Below, in pieces: positions 46,603 to 54,569 of a DNA stretch of 64,000 nt (position 1 is its first letter; the number at the start of each line of letters is the position of its first letter). The notes beneath the pieces were generated by a model. It had not been told where the DNA came from, did no database searches, and saw only the letters and a program-made list of their open reading frames with translations. This DNA is from Burkholderiales bacterium. GTDB taxonomy: Bacteria; Pseudomonadota; Gammaproteobacteria; Burkholderiales; Burkholderiaceae_C. The position numbers and the translations under genes are program-made. The stretch is from positions 558,001 through 622,000 of the forward strand of contig JACRPO010000005.1 in NCBI GenBank assembly GCA_016223165.1. The letters are read 5' to 3'.

Positions 46603-47775
46603 CTAGGCGAACACGCCGGCCGAGTCCTGCATGCGCGCGGCGACCTCGCCCAGGTGATGCTGGGTGTCGCCGAACACCATCTCCAGCACGGTGAGGCGCT
46701 TGAAGTAGTGGCTGCCCTGGTATTCGTCGGTGACACCGACGCCGCCGTGCAGCTGCACGCATTGCTGGCCGACGAAGCGCATGCTCTGGCCGAGCTGCAC
46801 GCGCGCCTGCGAGACGGCACGCCGCCGCTGCGGCCCCGGCTCGCCGAGCTTGAGGGTGGCGAAGTAGCTCATCGAGCGGCCGAGCTCGAGCTGCATCTTC
46901 ACGTCGGCGATGCGGTGGCGCAGCGCCTGGAAGGTGGCGATCGGCACGCCGAACTGCTTGCGCGTGTTCATGTACTCGACCGTCAGCTCGACGAGGCGGT
47001 CCATGACCCCCACCGCCTCGGCGCACAGGGCGGCGATGCCGATGTCGACGGCGCCCTCGAGCGCCGCGTGGCCGTCCAGGGCGATGAGGGCGGCCGGCGT
47101 GCCGGCGAGCCTGATCTCGGCCGCCCGGGAGCCGTCCTGCGTCGGGTAGCCCCGCAGCTGGCGGGCCGCGAGCGCAGCGCGCTCGACGAGGAAGAGGCCG
47201 ATGCCGGCGCGGTCGTCCACCGCACCCGACAGGCGTGCCGGCACGATGTAGGCATCAGCCTCGTCCCCCGCCGGCACGATGCTCTTGGCGCCTTCGAGCG
47301 CCCAGCCCACATGTTGCCGATCACCTTGCCGATCGCCTTGCCGATCACCCTGCCGCATGGCACGCGTGCTCACGTGCTCGAGGCGGTAGCGTGCCGCGCG
47401 CTCCTGGTGGGCCAGCACCACCAGGGCCTCGGCCGAGGCCATGCGCGGCAGCCACGCCGATTGCAGCGCCGCCGGTGCGGACGCGAGCAGCGCCGGCGCG
47501 ACGAGGGCGGCGTGCGCATAGGGGGCGTTGACGAGGCCGCGGCCGAGCTCTTCGTTGACCACCATCGCCTCGACGGCGCCGAAGCCCATGCCGCCGTGGG
47601 CCTCGGGGATGGCGAGGCCGGTGAGCCCGAGCTCGGCCAGCTCGCCGTAGACCGCTCGGGTCGCGCCGCCGGCCTTGGCCAGTGCGTGCCGGCGCCCGAA
47701 GGGGAAGCCCTTGTCCACCCAGCGGCGCACGGCGTCGCGCAGCGACTGCTGGTCGTCGGAGAAGTCGAAGTCCAT
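46603..47775 (-). CDS. Acyl-CoA dehydrogenase, small-subunit type (PimD-like)
   Basis: 390-residue FAD enzyme domain protein. Recognised by FSDDQQSLRDAVRRWV, GGMGFGAVEAMVVNEELGRG, YMNTRKQFGVPIATFQALRH, CVQLHGGVGVTDEY. Compared with the neighbouring dehydrogenase the middle beta-domain is divergent and carries a GDRQ triple repeat (about residues 140-152). Such degenerate partners pair with a fuller subunit in heteromeric enzymes such as PimC/PimD. The start is one nt after the other subunit's stop, so strict co-expression is expected. Confidence 0.85.
   Translation of the reverse strand: MDFDFSDDQQSLRDAVRRWVDKGFPFGRRHALAKAGGATRAVYGELAELGLTGLAIPEAHGGMGFGAVEAMVVNEELGRGLVNAPYAHAALVAPALLASAPAALQSAWLPRMASAEALVVLAHQERAARYRLEHVSTRAMRQGDRQGDRQGDRQHVGWALEGAKSIVPAGDEADAYIVPARLSGAVDDRAGIGLFLVERAALAARQLRGYPTQDGSRAAEIRLAGTPAALIALDGHAALEGAVDIGIAALCAEAVGVMDRLVELTVEYMNTRKQFGVPIATFQALRHRIADVKMQLELGRSMSYFATLKLGEPGPQRRRAVSQARVQLGQSMRFVGQQCVQLHGGVGVTDEYQGSHYFKRLTVLEMVFGDTQHHLGEVAARMQDSAGVFA
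47314..47361. repeat. In-frame period-12 tandem repeat
   Basis: Plus-strand units TTGCCGATCACC, TTGCCGATCGCC, TTGCCGATCACC and CTGCCGCATGGC. Read on the minus strand they encode GDRQ three times in the acyl-CoA dehydrogenase small subunit. Confidence 0.88.
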
Positions 47776-47776
47776 G

Positions 47777-48982
47777 TCAGCTCCCGAGAACCGTCTGCGC
47801 CACGATGTTGCGCTGCACCTCGTTGCTGCCGCCGTAGATCGTGGTCTTGCGGTAGTTGAGGTAGCCGGCGGTGGCCGTGGCGCAGTGCGCCGCGCCGACA
47901 TGGTCGCCCTGCCAGCCGGCCTCCATGGCCTCCTGGATGAAGGGCACGCCGAAGGGCCCGCAGGCCAGCATCATCAGCTCCGTGTAGCGCTGCTGGATCT
48001 CGCTGCCCTTGATCTTCAGCAGGCCGGCGATGTCCAGGCTCTGCTTGCCGCTCTTGCCGGCGCCGCTCTCGGCCGACAGCACGCGCAGCACCAGCATCTC
48101 GAGGGCCACGATGTCCACCTCGAGCAGCGCGATCTGGTCGCGGAAACGCAGGTCGTCGTAGACGCCTTCGGCGCGGGCCATGCGCTTGAGCCGCTCGAGC
48201 TCGCGCTTGGCGCGGTTGACGTCGGCGATGTTGGTGCGCTCGTGCGCGAGCAGGTGCTTGGCGTAGGTCCAGCCCTTGTTCTCCTCGCCGACGAGGTTCT
48301 CGGCGGGGACCTCGACGTTGTCGAAGAAGACCTCGTTGACCTCGGCTCCGCCGTCCATCATGACGATCGGGCGCACCTTCACGCCGGGGCTCTTCATGTC
48401 GACGAGCAGGAAGCTGATGCCCGTCTGCGGCTTGCCTTCGTTGCTGGTGCGCACGAGGCAGAAGATCCATTCGCCGTACTGGCCGAGCGTGGTCCAGGTC
48501 TTCTGGCCGTTGACGATGTACTTGTCGCCCGCACTCGTGCGCACACGTTCGGCGCGCGTCTTCAGCGACGCGAGGTCGCTGCCCGCGCCGGGCTCGCTGT
48601 AGCCCTGGCTCCACCAGACCTCGCCGCTGGCGATGCCGGGCAGGAAGCGCTTCTGCTGCTCGGGGCTGCCGAAGGCCATGATGACCGGCGCCACCATGAT
48701 GGGCCCGAACGGCGGCACGCGCGGCGCGCCTGCGCGGGCGCACTCCTCCTCGAAGAGGTGCTTCTGCACCGCGCTCCAGCCGGGTCCGCCGAACTGCTTG
48801 GGCCAGCCCCAGCCCAGCCAGCCCTGCTTGCCCAGGATCCTGGCCCAGCGCTGCATGTCGTCGCGCGTGAGGTTCTGGGCGAGCATCACCTTCTGGCTGA
48901 TGTCGCGCGGCAGGTTCTCGGCCACCCAGTCGCGGATGCGGGCTCGGAAGGCCAGTTCCTCGGCGGTGAAGTTCAGGTCCAT
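47777..48982 (-). CDS. Acyl-CoA dehydrogenase, large-subunit type (PimC-like)
   Basis: 401 residues. FAD/substrate motifs: WSQGYSEPGAGSDLASLKT, KTWTTLGQYGEWIFCLVRT, HERTNIADVNRAKRELERLK, and the C-terminal TIYGGSNEVQRNIVAQTVLG. This subfamily (FadE-like, with tryptophan in the GWGWPKQFGGPGW loop) acts with the adjacent smaller subunit on dicarboxylic, branched or ring-derived CoA esters. The exact substrate is not readable. First gene of the leftward three-gene operon. Confidence 0.9.
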   Translation of the reverse strand: MDLNFTAEELAFRARIRDWVAENLPRDISQKVMLAQNLTRDDMQRWARILGKQGWLGWGWPKQFGGPGWSAVQKHLFEEECARAGAPRVPPFGPIMVAPVIMAFGSPEQQKRFLPGIASGEVWWSQGYSEPGAGSDLASLKTRAERVRTSAGDKYIVNGQKTWTTLGQYGEWIFCLVRTSNEGKPQTGISFLLVDMKSPGVKVRPIVMMDGGAEVNEVFFDNVEVPAENLVGEENKGWTYAKHLLAHERTNIADVNRAKRELERLKRMARAEGVYDDLRFRDQIALLEVDIVALEMLVLRVLSAESGAGKSGKQSLDIAGLLKIKGSEIQQRYTELMMLACGPFGVPFIQEAMEAGWQGDHVGAAHCATATAGYLNYRKTTIYGGSNEVQRNIVAQTVLGS

Positions 48983-49216
48983 GGCGGGTGTCGGGGCGTG
49001 CGCGCCCCGCGTTGCTGCGGCGGGATCGGCACGGTTTTAGCACGGCCGTTCGCTGATGCTTCGTGGCGGTCGGCACAGCGCCGCACCGAAGGGGCGCATG
49101 AACAGCGGCGGTGGTGCGCTCACGCGGGCACCGCGCCGTGCAGGCACGAGCGGCATCCATGCCACGCTGGCATCGATAGGGATGGACAGCCACGCGGCCG
49201 GCGGCATCATGAGCGC

Positions 49217-50458
49217 ATGCTCAGCTTGAAGCTCGTCAGGGGTGCCGAGAACGCCGACGCCGTGCGCCCCGCGGTCCATGTCCCGCCCGACCAGGCGAAG
49301 TTCGTGATCGGCCGCGACCCGGCCTGCGATTGGCCGATCGCCGACAAGCAGCTCGCGTTGTCGGCGCGGCATTGCGAGATCGTTCGCATCGAAGGGCGCC
49401 AGGTGCTGCGGGATACCTCCACCAACGGTACCTTCGTGAACGGCTCGCGCGAGCGCCTGCCGGCCGACCATGTGCTGCGGCACGGCGACCGCATCCAGCT
49501 CGGCAGCTACCTGGTCGAGGTGGCCGTCGTGCCCGACGCGGCCGCCGCCCCGGTGAAGGCACCGGTGTCGGCCGGCCCGCCGGCGCCGCGCCGCGGCGGC
49601 GACCCCGCCGCGATGGTCGGCGCCGATTGGGAGCGGGTGGCCGTCCGCGCGGCCACGGCCTCGACGGCCGATGCCAAGACCGGGTTCACACGCATCTCGA
49701 AACCGCCACCGAAAGAGGTGCTGCAGGAGCTGTTGGCCACGATGCCGCGCGCCGACGCGCCCCTCGCCGCCGGCCCGGCAAGCAGCTCGACGAACGGCCC
49801 GGCGAACGTCCCGGCGAACGGCTCGGCAGAAAGCCCGGCCCCGCGCGAGGCCATGCACCGCGCCGCGCCGGGCACGACCGACGTCCTGCAGAGGCTGGCC
49901 GGCGGCTTGAACGTCCCGGTTGAAGCGCTGGGCACGACGGACCCGGCGCTCGCGGCGCACCGCGTGGCCACGCTGCTGCGCGTGGCGGTGTGGGCGTTGC
50001 ACAAGCAGCTCACCGAGCAGGCGCAGCAGCTGAACGCGATGGGCAGCCGGGCACCGCTGTCGCTCGGGCGCTCCGAAGCGGCGCCGCTGCGCATGGCACC
50101 CGGTCGCGATGCCGCCGTCGCGGCGCTGCTGGCCGCCGGCACCGGCGCCGATGCGATGCTGCTCATGGCGGTCAAGGAGCTCGGGCAGCACTCGCAGCGG
50201 CTGCTGAACGCATTCGGCGGCGCCGGTGAGCGCCTGGGCGAGCAGCTCTCGCCGGCCGCGCTGGAGCGCGCCGCCGAGGGTGCGGGCGATGCCGAGCGGC
50301 TCTGGAAGATCTACTCGAGCCTGTGGACGGCGCTCGGCATCGGCGTCGGCAAGAGCTGGACCGCCGGCTATGCCGAAGCGGCCGCCGCCTACCTCGCGGC
50401 GGCTTACGATGACCCGGCATCGGCCGACCGGGCAACGCCCGAGAGAGCCGCCCGGTAG
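49217..50458 (+). CDS. FHA-domain protein, TagH/ImpI-like
   Basis: 413 residues. The N-terminal FHA domain (about 25-100) has the phosphothreonine-binding set GRDPACDWPIAD, SARHCEIV and DTSTNGTFVNG. A Pro/Ala linker includes a period-12 repeat (about 190-208). The C-terminal ~180 residues (VATLLRVAVWALHKQLTEQA, LWKIYSSLWTALGIGVGKSW) look like the C-terminal domain of T6SS FHA proteins. No other type VI secretion gene is in the window, so it is an orphan here. It is 121 nt upstream of a cyclic-nucleotide-binding gene on the same strand. The ATG at 49217 matches the domain start; no SD is clear. Confidence 0.8.
   Translation: MLSLKLVRGAENADAVRPAVHVPPDQAKFVIGRDPACDWPIADKQLALSARHCEIVRIEGRQVLRDTSTNGTFVNGSRERLPADHVLRHGDRIQLGSYLVEVAVVPDAAAAPVKAPVSAGPPAPRRGGDPAAMVGADWERVAVRAATASTADAKTGFTRISKPPPKEVLQELLATMPRADAPLAAGPASSSTNGPANVPANGSAESPAPREAMHRAAPGTTDVLQRLAGGLNVPVEALGTTDPALAAHRVATLLRVAVWALHKQLTEQAQQLNAMGSRAPLSLGRSEAAPLRMAPGRDAAVAALLAAGTGADAMLLMAVKELGQHSQRLLNAFGGAGERLGEQLSPAALERAAEGAGDAERLWKIYSSLWTALGIGVGKSWTAGYAEAAAAYLAAAYDDPASADRATPERAAR
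49787..49840. repeat. In-frame period-12 tandem repeat
   Basis: Units TCGACGAACGGC, CCGGCGAACGTC, CCGGCGAACGGC, TCGGCAGAAAGC and a partial CCGGCC, encoding STNG-PANV-PANG-SAES in the linker of the FHA protein. Confidence 0.88.
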
Positions 50459-50579
50459 CAGCCCCCGGGAGCAGCCGATAGCGCGCGCGTACGCCCACGT
50501 GGCCTCGTGTTCGCGTGCGGGCTACAGTGCTGCTGGCGCGACAGGCACCACGGTCGTCACAAGTGCGAGGAGGCACCCG

Positions 50580-51077
50580 ATGGGCAACGACTTCTTCCAG
50601 TACGGCCCGACGCCCTCGGCGCCACCGGCATCGGCACCGTCGCGCGAGCCCGCTCCCGAAGGCGGCCGCGCCATCCTGGCCGAGCTCAGCGACGAGGACT
50701 GGGAGAAGTTCATCGGCTTCGCCACGCGCCGGCGCTACCCTGCGGGCGCGCTGATCCTCGAGGTCGGGCAGGCGGGTGGTGCGCTCGGCTTCGTCGCCAG
50801 CGGCGCGGTCGAGGTGGCTGCCGCCGCCATGCCGGGTGCCGCGGTGCCTCGACCCGAATTGCGTGAAGACGGCGATGTCTTCGGCATGCTCGGCTTCCTC
50901 GATGGCGCGCCGGCGACGGTGAGCGTGCGCGCGCGTGGCAGCACCGAGGTGCTGCTGCTCACGCGCGAGGCCTTGCTGCAACTCGCCGCCTGGCAGCCGC
51001 GCATCGCGGTGGCGCTGCTGCGCGACCTCGGCGCGACGGTGGCGATGCGCCTTCGCCGCGTGCAGGGCGGCGATTGA
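50580..51077 (+). CDS. Cyclic-nucleotide-binding domain protein without DNA-binding domain
   Basis: 165 residues: a 30-residue Pro-rich lead, then one cNMP-binding beta-roll (about 35-150) with RRRYPAGALILEVGQAGGALGFVASG, GDVFGMLGFLDGAPATVSVRA and LLTREALLQLA. There is no helix-turn-helix, so it is not a CRP-type regulator by itself. SD GAGGAGG (50567-50573) is 6 nt before the ATG, the best ribosome-binding site in this neighbourhood. It ends 4 nt before the redox fusion gene, so it is probably a sensor or allosteric partner for that protein. Confidence 0.85.
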   Translation: MGNDFFQYGPTPSAPPASAPSREPAPEGGRAILAELSDEDWEKFIGFATRRRYPAGALILEVGQAGGALGFVASGAVEVAAAAMPGAAVPRPELREDGDVFGMLGFLDGAPATVSVRARGSTEVLLLTREALLQLAAWQPRIAVALLRDLGATVAMRLRRVQGGD

Positions 51078-51081
51078 AGAG

Positions 51082-54033
51082 ATGGCGAACAAGACCATTC
51101 CGATCAAGCCGGCCGCCACTGCGGCAACCGTCACCACCGCCGCCACCGTCATCACCGGCCCCGCCGGCGCTCCTGCCGCGACCGTCATATCGGGGCCCAA
51201 GCCCAGGCCGCGCGCGGCGAGCGCCGTGCCGCGCAACGCTGCCGATGGCGAGCGGGCAGGGGGGGCAGGGCGAGAGGGGCAGGGCGGCCGGGAGGGCCGG
51301 GAGACACGCGAACGTGAGTCGCGCGAGGCGCGCCTCGCCGAGGCCGCGGCGCGCTATTTCCGCAACTACACGCAGATGCCTGCCCAGGGGCCGGCGTGGG
51401 TGTGGGTGGCGCTGCGCGGCGTGACGCTGGGGGTGACGCTGGCACTGGCAGCCATCCTGATCGCCGAGCCCGGGCTCGGCCTGCTGCTCTTCTGGGGGCT
51501 CGCGATTCCGGTCGTGCCGGCCTTGCTCGTCGTCGCTCCGGGCCTGTGGCGGCAGGTCTGTCCGATGGCGGCGCTGAACCAGTTGCCGCGCGCATTGAAC
51601 AAGGGCCGCGCGCTCGATCTGCCGGCCGGGCTCAAGAACGCCGCCTTCGCGATCGCTCTCGCGATCTTCATCGGCGCGGTGGCCCTGCGCCAGCCCTGGC
51701 TGAATCGGCACGGGCCGACGGTGGGCGTGCTCGTGCTCGCGATGCTGGTGGCGGCGCTGGCCGGCGGCTGGTTCTTCAAGGGGCGTAGCGGCTGGTGCGG
51801 CACGTTCTGCCCGCTCGGCCCGATCCAGCGCACCTACGGCCAGGCACCGCTGGTGGTGGTGCGCAACGGCTACTGCGAGCCCTGCGTCGGCTGCCAGAAG
51901 AACTGCTACGACTTCAATCCGCGTGCCGCGGTCTTCAGCGATGTCTACGACGACGATGCGCGCTACGCCTCGCAACGCCGCCTGTTCATGGGCCTGCTGC
52001 CGGGGTTGCTGCTCGGCTACTTCCTCGCGCAGCCCCTCGGCCTTCAGCACCCTGCCGCCGGGCTGGCGCTGCTGCTGGGCGCGGCGGCCACGTCGGCGGG
52101 GGTGTACGGCCTCGCGCTCGCCTTCGTGCCGGCAAACCCCTATCGCGTCTCGCTCGCCTTCGGGGCGGCGGCCATCACGATCTTCTATTTCTTCGCCGGG
52201 CCGGTGATCGTGTCGAGCGTGGGGCGCCTGGCGGGCGTCGCCCTGCCGGAGTGGTTGAGCCTCGCCACCCGCGGTGTCGGCCTGGTGCTGGCCGTCGCCC
52301 TGGGCGCCGCCGGGTTGCGTGCCGAGCGCCGCTACGCGCGCGTGGCCGCTGCTTCCAAGGCCGCCAAGGCGCAGCCCATGGCGCAACCCGCCGCCGAAGC
52401 CGGGGAGGCGAAGGCGCGCTTCGGCGGCGGCCGCAGCCTGAAGGACCGGCTGGCCCGCGTCGACGCGGCCGAGGTGACCGACCGCGAGACCGGCATCACC
52501 TTCCAGGCCGCCAGCGACGGCACGCTGCTCGAAGCCATCGAGAAGGCCGGGCTCAAGATCAACTACGGCTGCCGCGCCGGCGTGTGCGGGGCGGATGCCA
52601 TCGCCATCTGCGACGGTGCCGAGCACCTCTCGCCGATGAATGCCGACGAGCGCGCCACCTTGCGGCGCATGGGCCTGGACGGCAGCGTCCGCCTGGCCTG
52701 CATGTGCGTGGTGGCCGGCCCGGTGACCATCGACCGCGACGCCCGCTCGGCGGCGCCGCGTGCCGACCCCGCCACCGTGGCCGCGAAGGCCCGCGTCGAC
52801 CGCGCGCGCGGCACCGACCTCAAACGCGTCGTCATCGTCGGCAACGGCGTCGCGGGCATGAGCGTCGCCGAGGGCGTGCGGCGCAACAGCCCGACGGTGC
52901 ACATCACCATCGTCGCCAACGAGCCGCACCGCTTCTACAACCGCATGGGCATCGGGCGGCTCGTCTACGACCCCGAGGGCATGGACGCGCTGCACCTGGT
53001 GCCGACGGACTGGGCGCAATCCAACGGCATCCAGGCGATGCATGGCCGAATCGCGGCGCGCATCGACCGCGAGCAGAAGCGCCTGGGCCTCACCGGAGGG
53101 GATTGGCTGCCCTACGACCGGCTCGTGCTCACGACGGGGGCGCGGGCGAGCGTGCCCGACGCGACCTTCATGGAGCATCCGAACGCCTTCGTCCTGCGCG
53201 CAGCCGAGGACGCGGAGTCGATCCGCGAGTACGTGCGCTCGAGCCGGGCGCGGCGGGCCGTGGTGGTCGGCGGCGGCGTGCTCGGCGTGGAAGCCGCCGA
53301 CGCCTTGCACAAGCTCGGCCTCAAGGTGGCGCTGCTGCACCGCGCCGATCGGCTCATGAACGCGCAGCTCGACGAGCGCGGCGCCGGCGTGCTGGCGTCG
53401 TACCTCGAGAGCATCGGCGTGCAGGTGGTGACGGGCGTGCAGGTGACGCGCTACGACGGCACGCCCGAGATCGGCGCGGCCTGGCTGGCGCATGGGCCGC
53501 GGGTGCGCGCCGACCTCTTCGTCGCCTGCCTCGGCATCCAGCCCAACGTGCACCTGGCCGAGACGGCCGGGCTCGACGTCGGCAGCGGCATACGCGTCGA
53601 TGCCGGTATGCGCACGAGCGACCCGAACATCCTCGCCGCGGGAGACTGCGCCGAGATGGCGGGCTCGGCGCGGGGCCTGTGGCCGATCGGCGCGGCGCAG
53701 GCTGCCGTGGTGGTGGAAAGCATCTTCGGCGAGGTCGGCGTCATGCCACCGAGCCGGCAGATCGTCCAGCTCAAGTGCGACGGCATCGACGTGCGCAGCT
53801 TCGGCACCGTGACCGCGGCGGCCGGTGACGAGACGCTGCAGGCGGCGAGCGGGGCGGATGCCTGCTGGCGCTTCATCGTGCGCGACGGCGAACTCGTGGG
53901 CGGGCTGACCGTGGGCCCACCTGGATCGGCCAAGCCGTTCATGCGCATCGTTCAGGACCCGGTGCTCTTCGCCAAGGCGAGGCCGGCGCTGGCGCGTGGC
54001 GAGCTGCCGGTAATGGCAGCGGAACTTGCCTGA
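51082..54033 (+). CDS. Membrane polyferredoxin-ferredoxin-FAD/NAD reductase fusion
   Basis: 983 residues in three parts. After a ~90-residue disordered Ala/Arg/Gly-rich lead, a NapH/CcoG-like membrane part (about 100-435) has about eight hydrophobic segments, C160 in VCPMAALNQL, C239 and C243 in WCGTFCP, and one [4Fe-4S] motif C265-x2-C268-x2-C271-x3-C275. A plant-type ferredoxin domain (about 480-560) has C497, C502 and C540/C542, but the third ligand position is D505. A NirB-like flavoprotein (about 580-983) has the FAD loop GNGVAG (587-592), RFYNRMGIGRL, the NAD loop GGGVLG (730-735) and ILAAGDCAEM. It should carry electrons from NAD(P)H through FAD and Fe-S centres to or across the membrane. 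The acceptor is unknown. Confidence 0.87.
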   Translation: MANKTIPIKPAATAATVTTAATVITGPAGAPAATVISGPKPRPRAASAVPRNAADGERAGGAGREGQGGREGRETRERESREARLAEAAARYFRNYTQMPAQGPAWVWVALRGVTLGVTLALAAILIAEPGLGLLLFWGLAIPVVPALLVVAPGLWRQVCPMAALNQLPRALNKGRALDLPAGLKNAAFAIALAIFIGAVALRQPWLNRHGPTVGVLVLAMLVAALAGGWFFKGRSGWCGTFCPLGPIQRTYGQAPLVVVRNGYCEPCVGCQKNCYDFNPRAAVFSDVYDDDARYASQRRLFMGLLPGLLLGYFLAQPLGLQHPAAGLALLLGAAATSAGVYGLALAFVPANPYRVSLAFGAAAITIFYFFAGPVIVSSVGRLAGVALPEWLSLATRGVGLVLAVALGAAGLRAERRYARVAAASKAAKAQPMAQPAAEAGEAKARFGGGRSLKDRLARVDAAEVTDRETGITFQAASDGTLLEAIEKAGLKINYGCRAGVCGADAIAICDGAEHLSPMNADERATLRRMGLDGSVRLACMCVVAGPVTIDRDARSAAPRADPATVAAKARVDRARGTDLKRVVIVGNGVAGMSVAEGVRRNSPTVHITIVANEPHRFYNRMGIGRLVYDPEGMDALHLVPTDWAQSNGIQAMHGRIAARIDREQKRLGLTGGDWLPYDRLVLTTGARASVPDATFMEHPNAFVLRAAEDAESIREYVRSSRARRAVVVGGGVLGVEAADALHKLGLKVALLHRADRLMNAQLDERGAGVLASYLESIGVQVVTGVQVTRYDGTPEIGAAWLAHGPRVRADLFVACLGIQPNVHLAETAGLDVGSGIRVDAGMRTSDPNILAAGDCAEMAGSARGLWPIGAAQAAVVVESIFGEVGVMPPSRQIVQLKCDGIDVRSFGTVTAAAGDETLQAASGADACWRFIVRDGELVGGLTVGPPGSAKPFMRIVQDPVLFAKARPALARGELPVMAAELA

Positions 54034-54065
54034 GCGTGTGCCGTTGCCGTTTCGGTGCTTGCCGC

Positions 54066-54097
54066 TTGACCTACCTTCGACAGTATACATAATATAC
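54066..54097 (+). promoter_or_regulatory. AT-rich promoter with inverted repeat
   Basis: TTGACC (54066-54071), a 16-nt spacer and CATAAT (54088-54093) form a sigma70-like promoter. GTATA (54083-54087) and TATAC (54093-54097) are an inverted repeat over the -10, operator-like. The 185-nt gap to the next gene is strikingly AT-rich at first and holds a GGGGCC/GGCCCC hairpin (54126-54145) but no reading frame I can support on this strand. Confidence 0.5.
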
Positions 54098-54218
54098 ATT
54101 GTCATCTATCAATACCCAGTGAAGAGGGGCCTCAGATTGGGCCCCGTGTCTTCATCGGAGATGCGAACTCACTTCAATAAACGCACCCAAACCATTGTCA
54201 GAAATACCAGCCAAGCTC

Positions 54219-54434
54219 TCACTGGGGCGTCGTCACCACGTCCGACAGGTCATCGTCAGCCTCGTCTTCGCCGGAGGCCGCCGGAGCCGTCTGCGGGCCG
54301 ACCGGCCGATCGAGCGGACGGCACAGGTGCCGGTTGAGGCGACCGAGTCGCTCCGACTTCTCCATCGCGGCGAACACCGCTTCCGGGTGAACCAGCAGCA
54401 TGAACGGGTTGTGCTCAGGGGTCGAATGCGGCAT
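54219..54434 (-). CDS. Small conserved-looking protein (71 aa)
   Basis: Starts MPHSTPEHNPFMLLVHPEAV and continues AAMEKSERLGRLNRHLCRPLDRP, with an acidic tail ending DDDLSDVVTTPQ. The NPF-(hydrophobic)-P-AV-(A/E)-S-RL-L-R-PLD pattern resembles a family of short uncharacterised proteins in Burkholderiales. GGAGA lies 6 nt before the ATG on the minus strand, supporting this start over the upstream ATG at 54539. No function is known. It is downstream of nothing obvious and may be expressed alone. Confidence 0.7.
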   Translation of the reverse strand: MPHSTPEHNPFMLLVHPEAVFAAMEKSERLGRLNRHLCRPLDRPVGPQTAPAASGEDEADDDLSDVVTTPQ

Positions 54435-54569
54435 CTCGGATCTCCAGGAAGTGAATCGACGACTCAGTGCAAACGACTCTACGCGCCGCATTTCGACCCG
54501 TACACCGCAAATAGAGGGAAAACACCCGGCAGATGACATCCACCACGAAGCGCGACCCGCACGCCGTGA

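Noticed and set aside
49217..54033. Type VI secretion locus
   Set aside because: Only the FHA protein resembles a T6SS component; no VipA/VipB, Hcp, VgrG or TssM-like gene is in the window.
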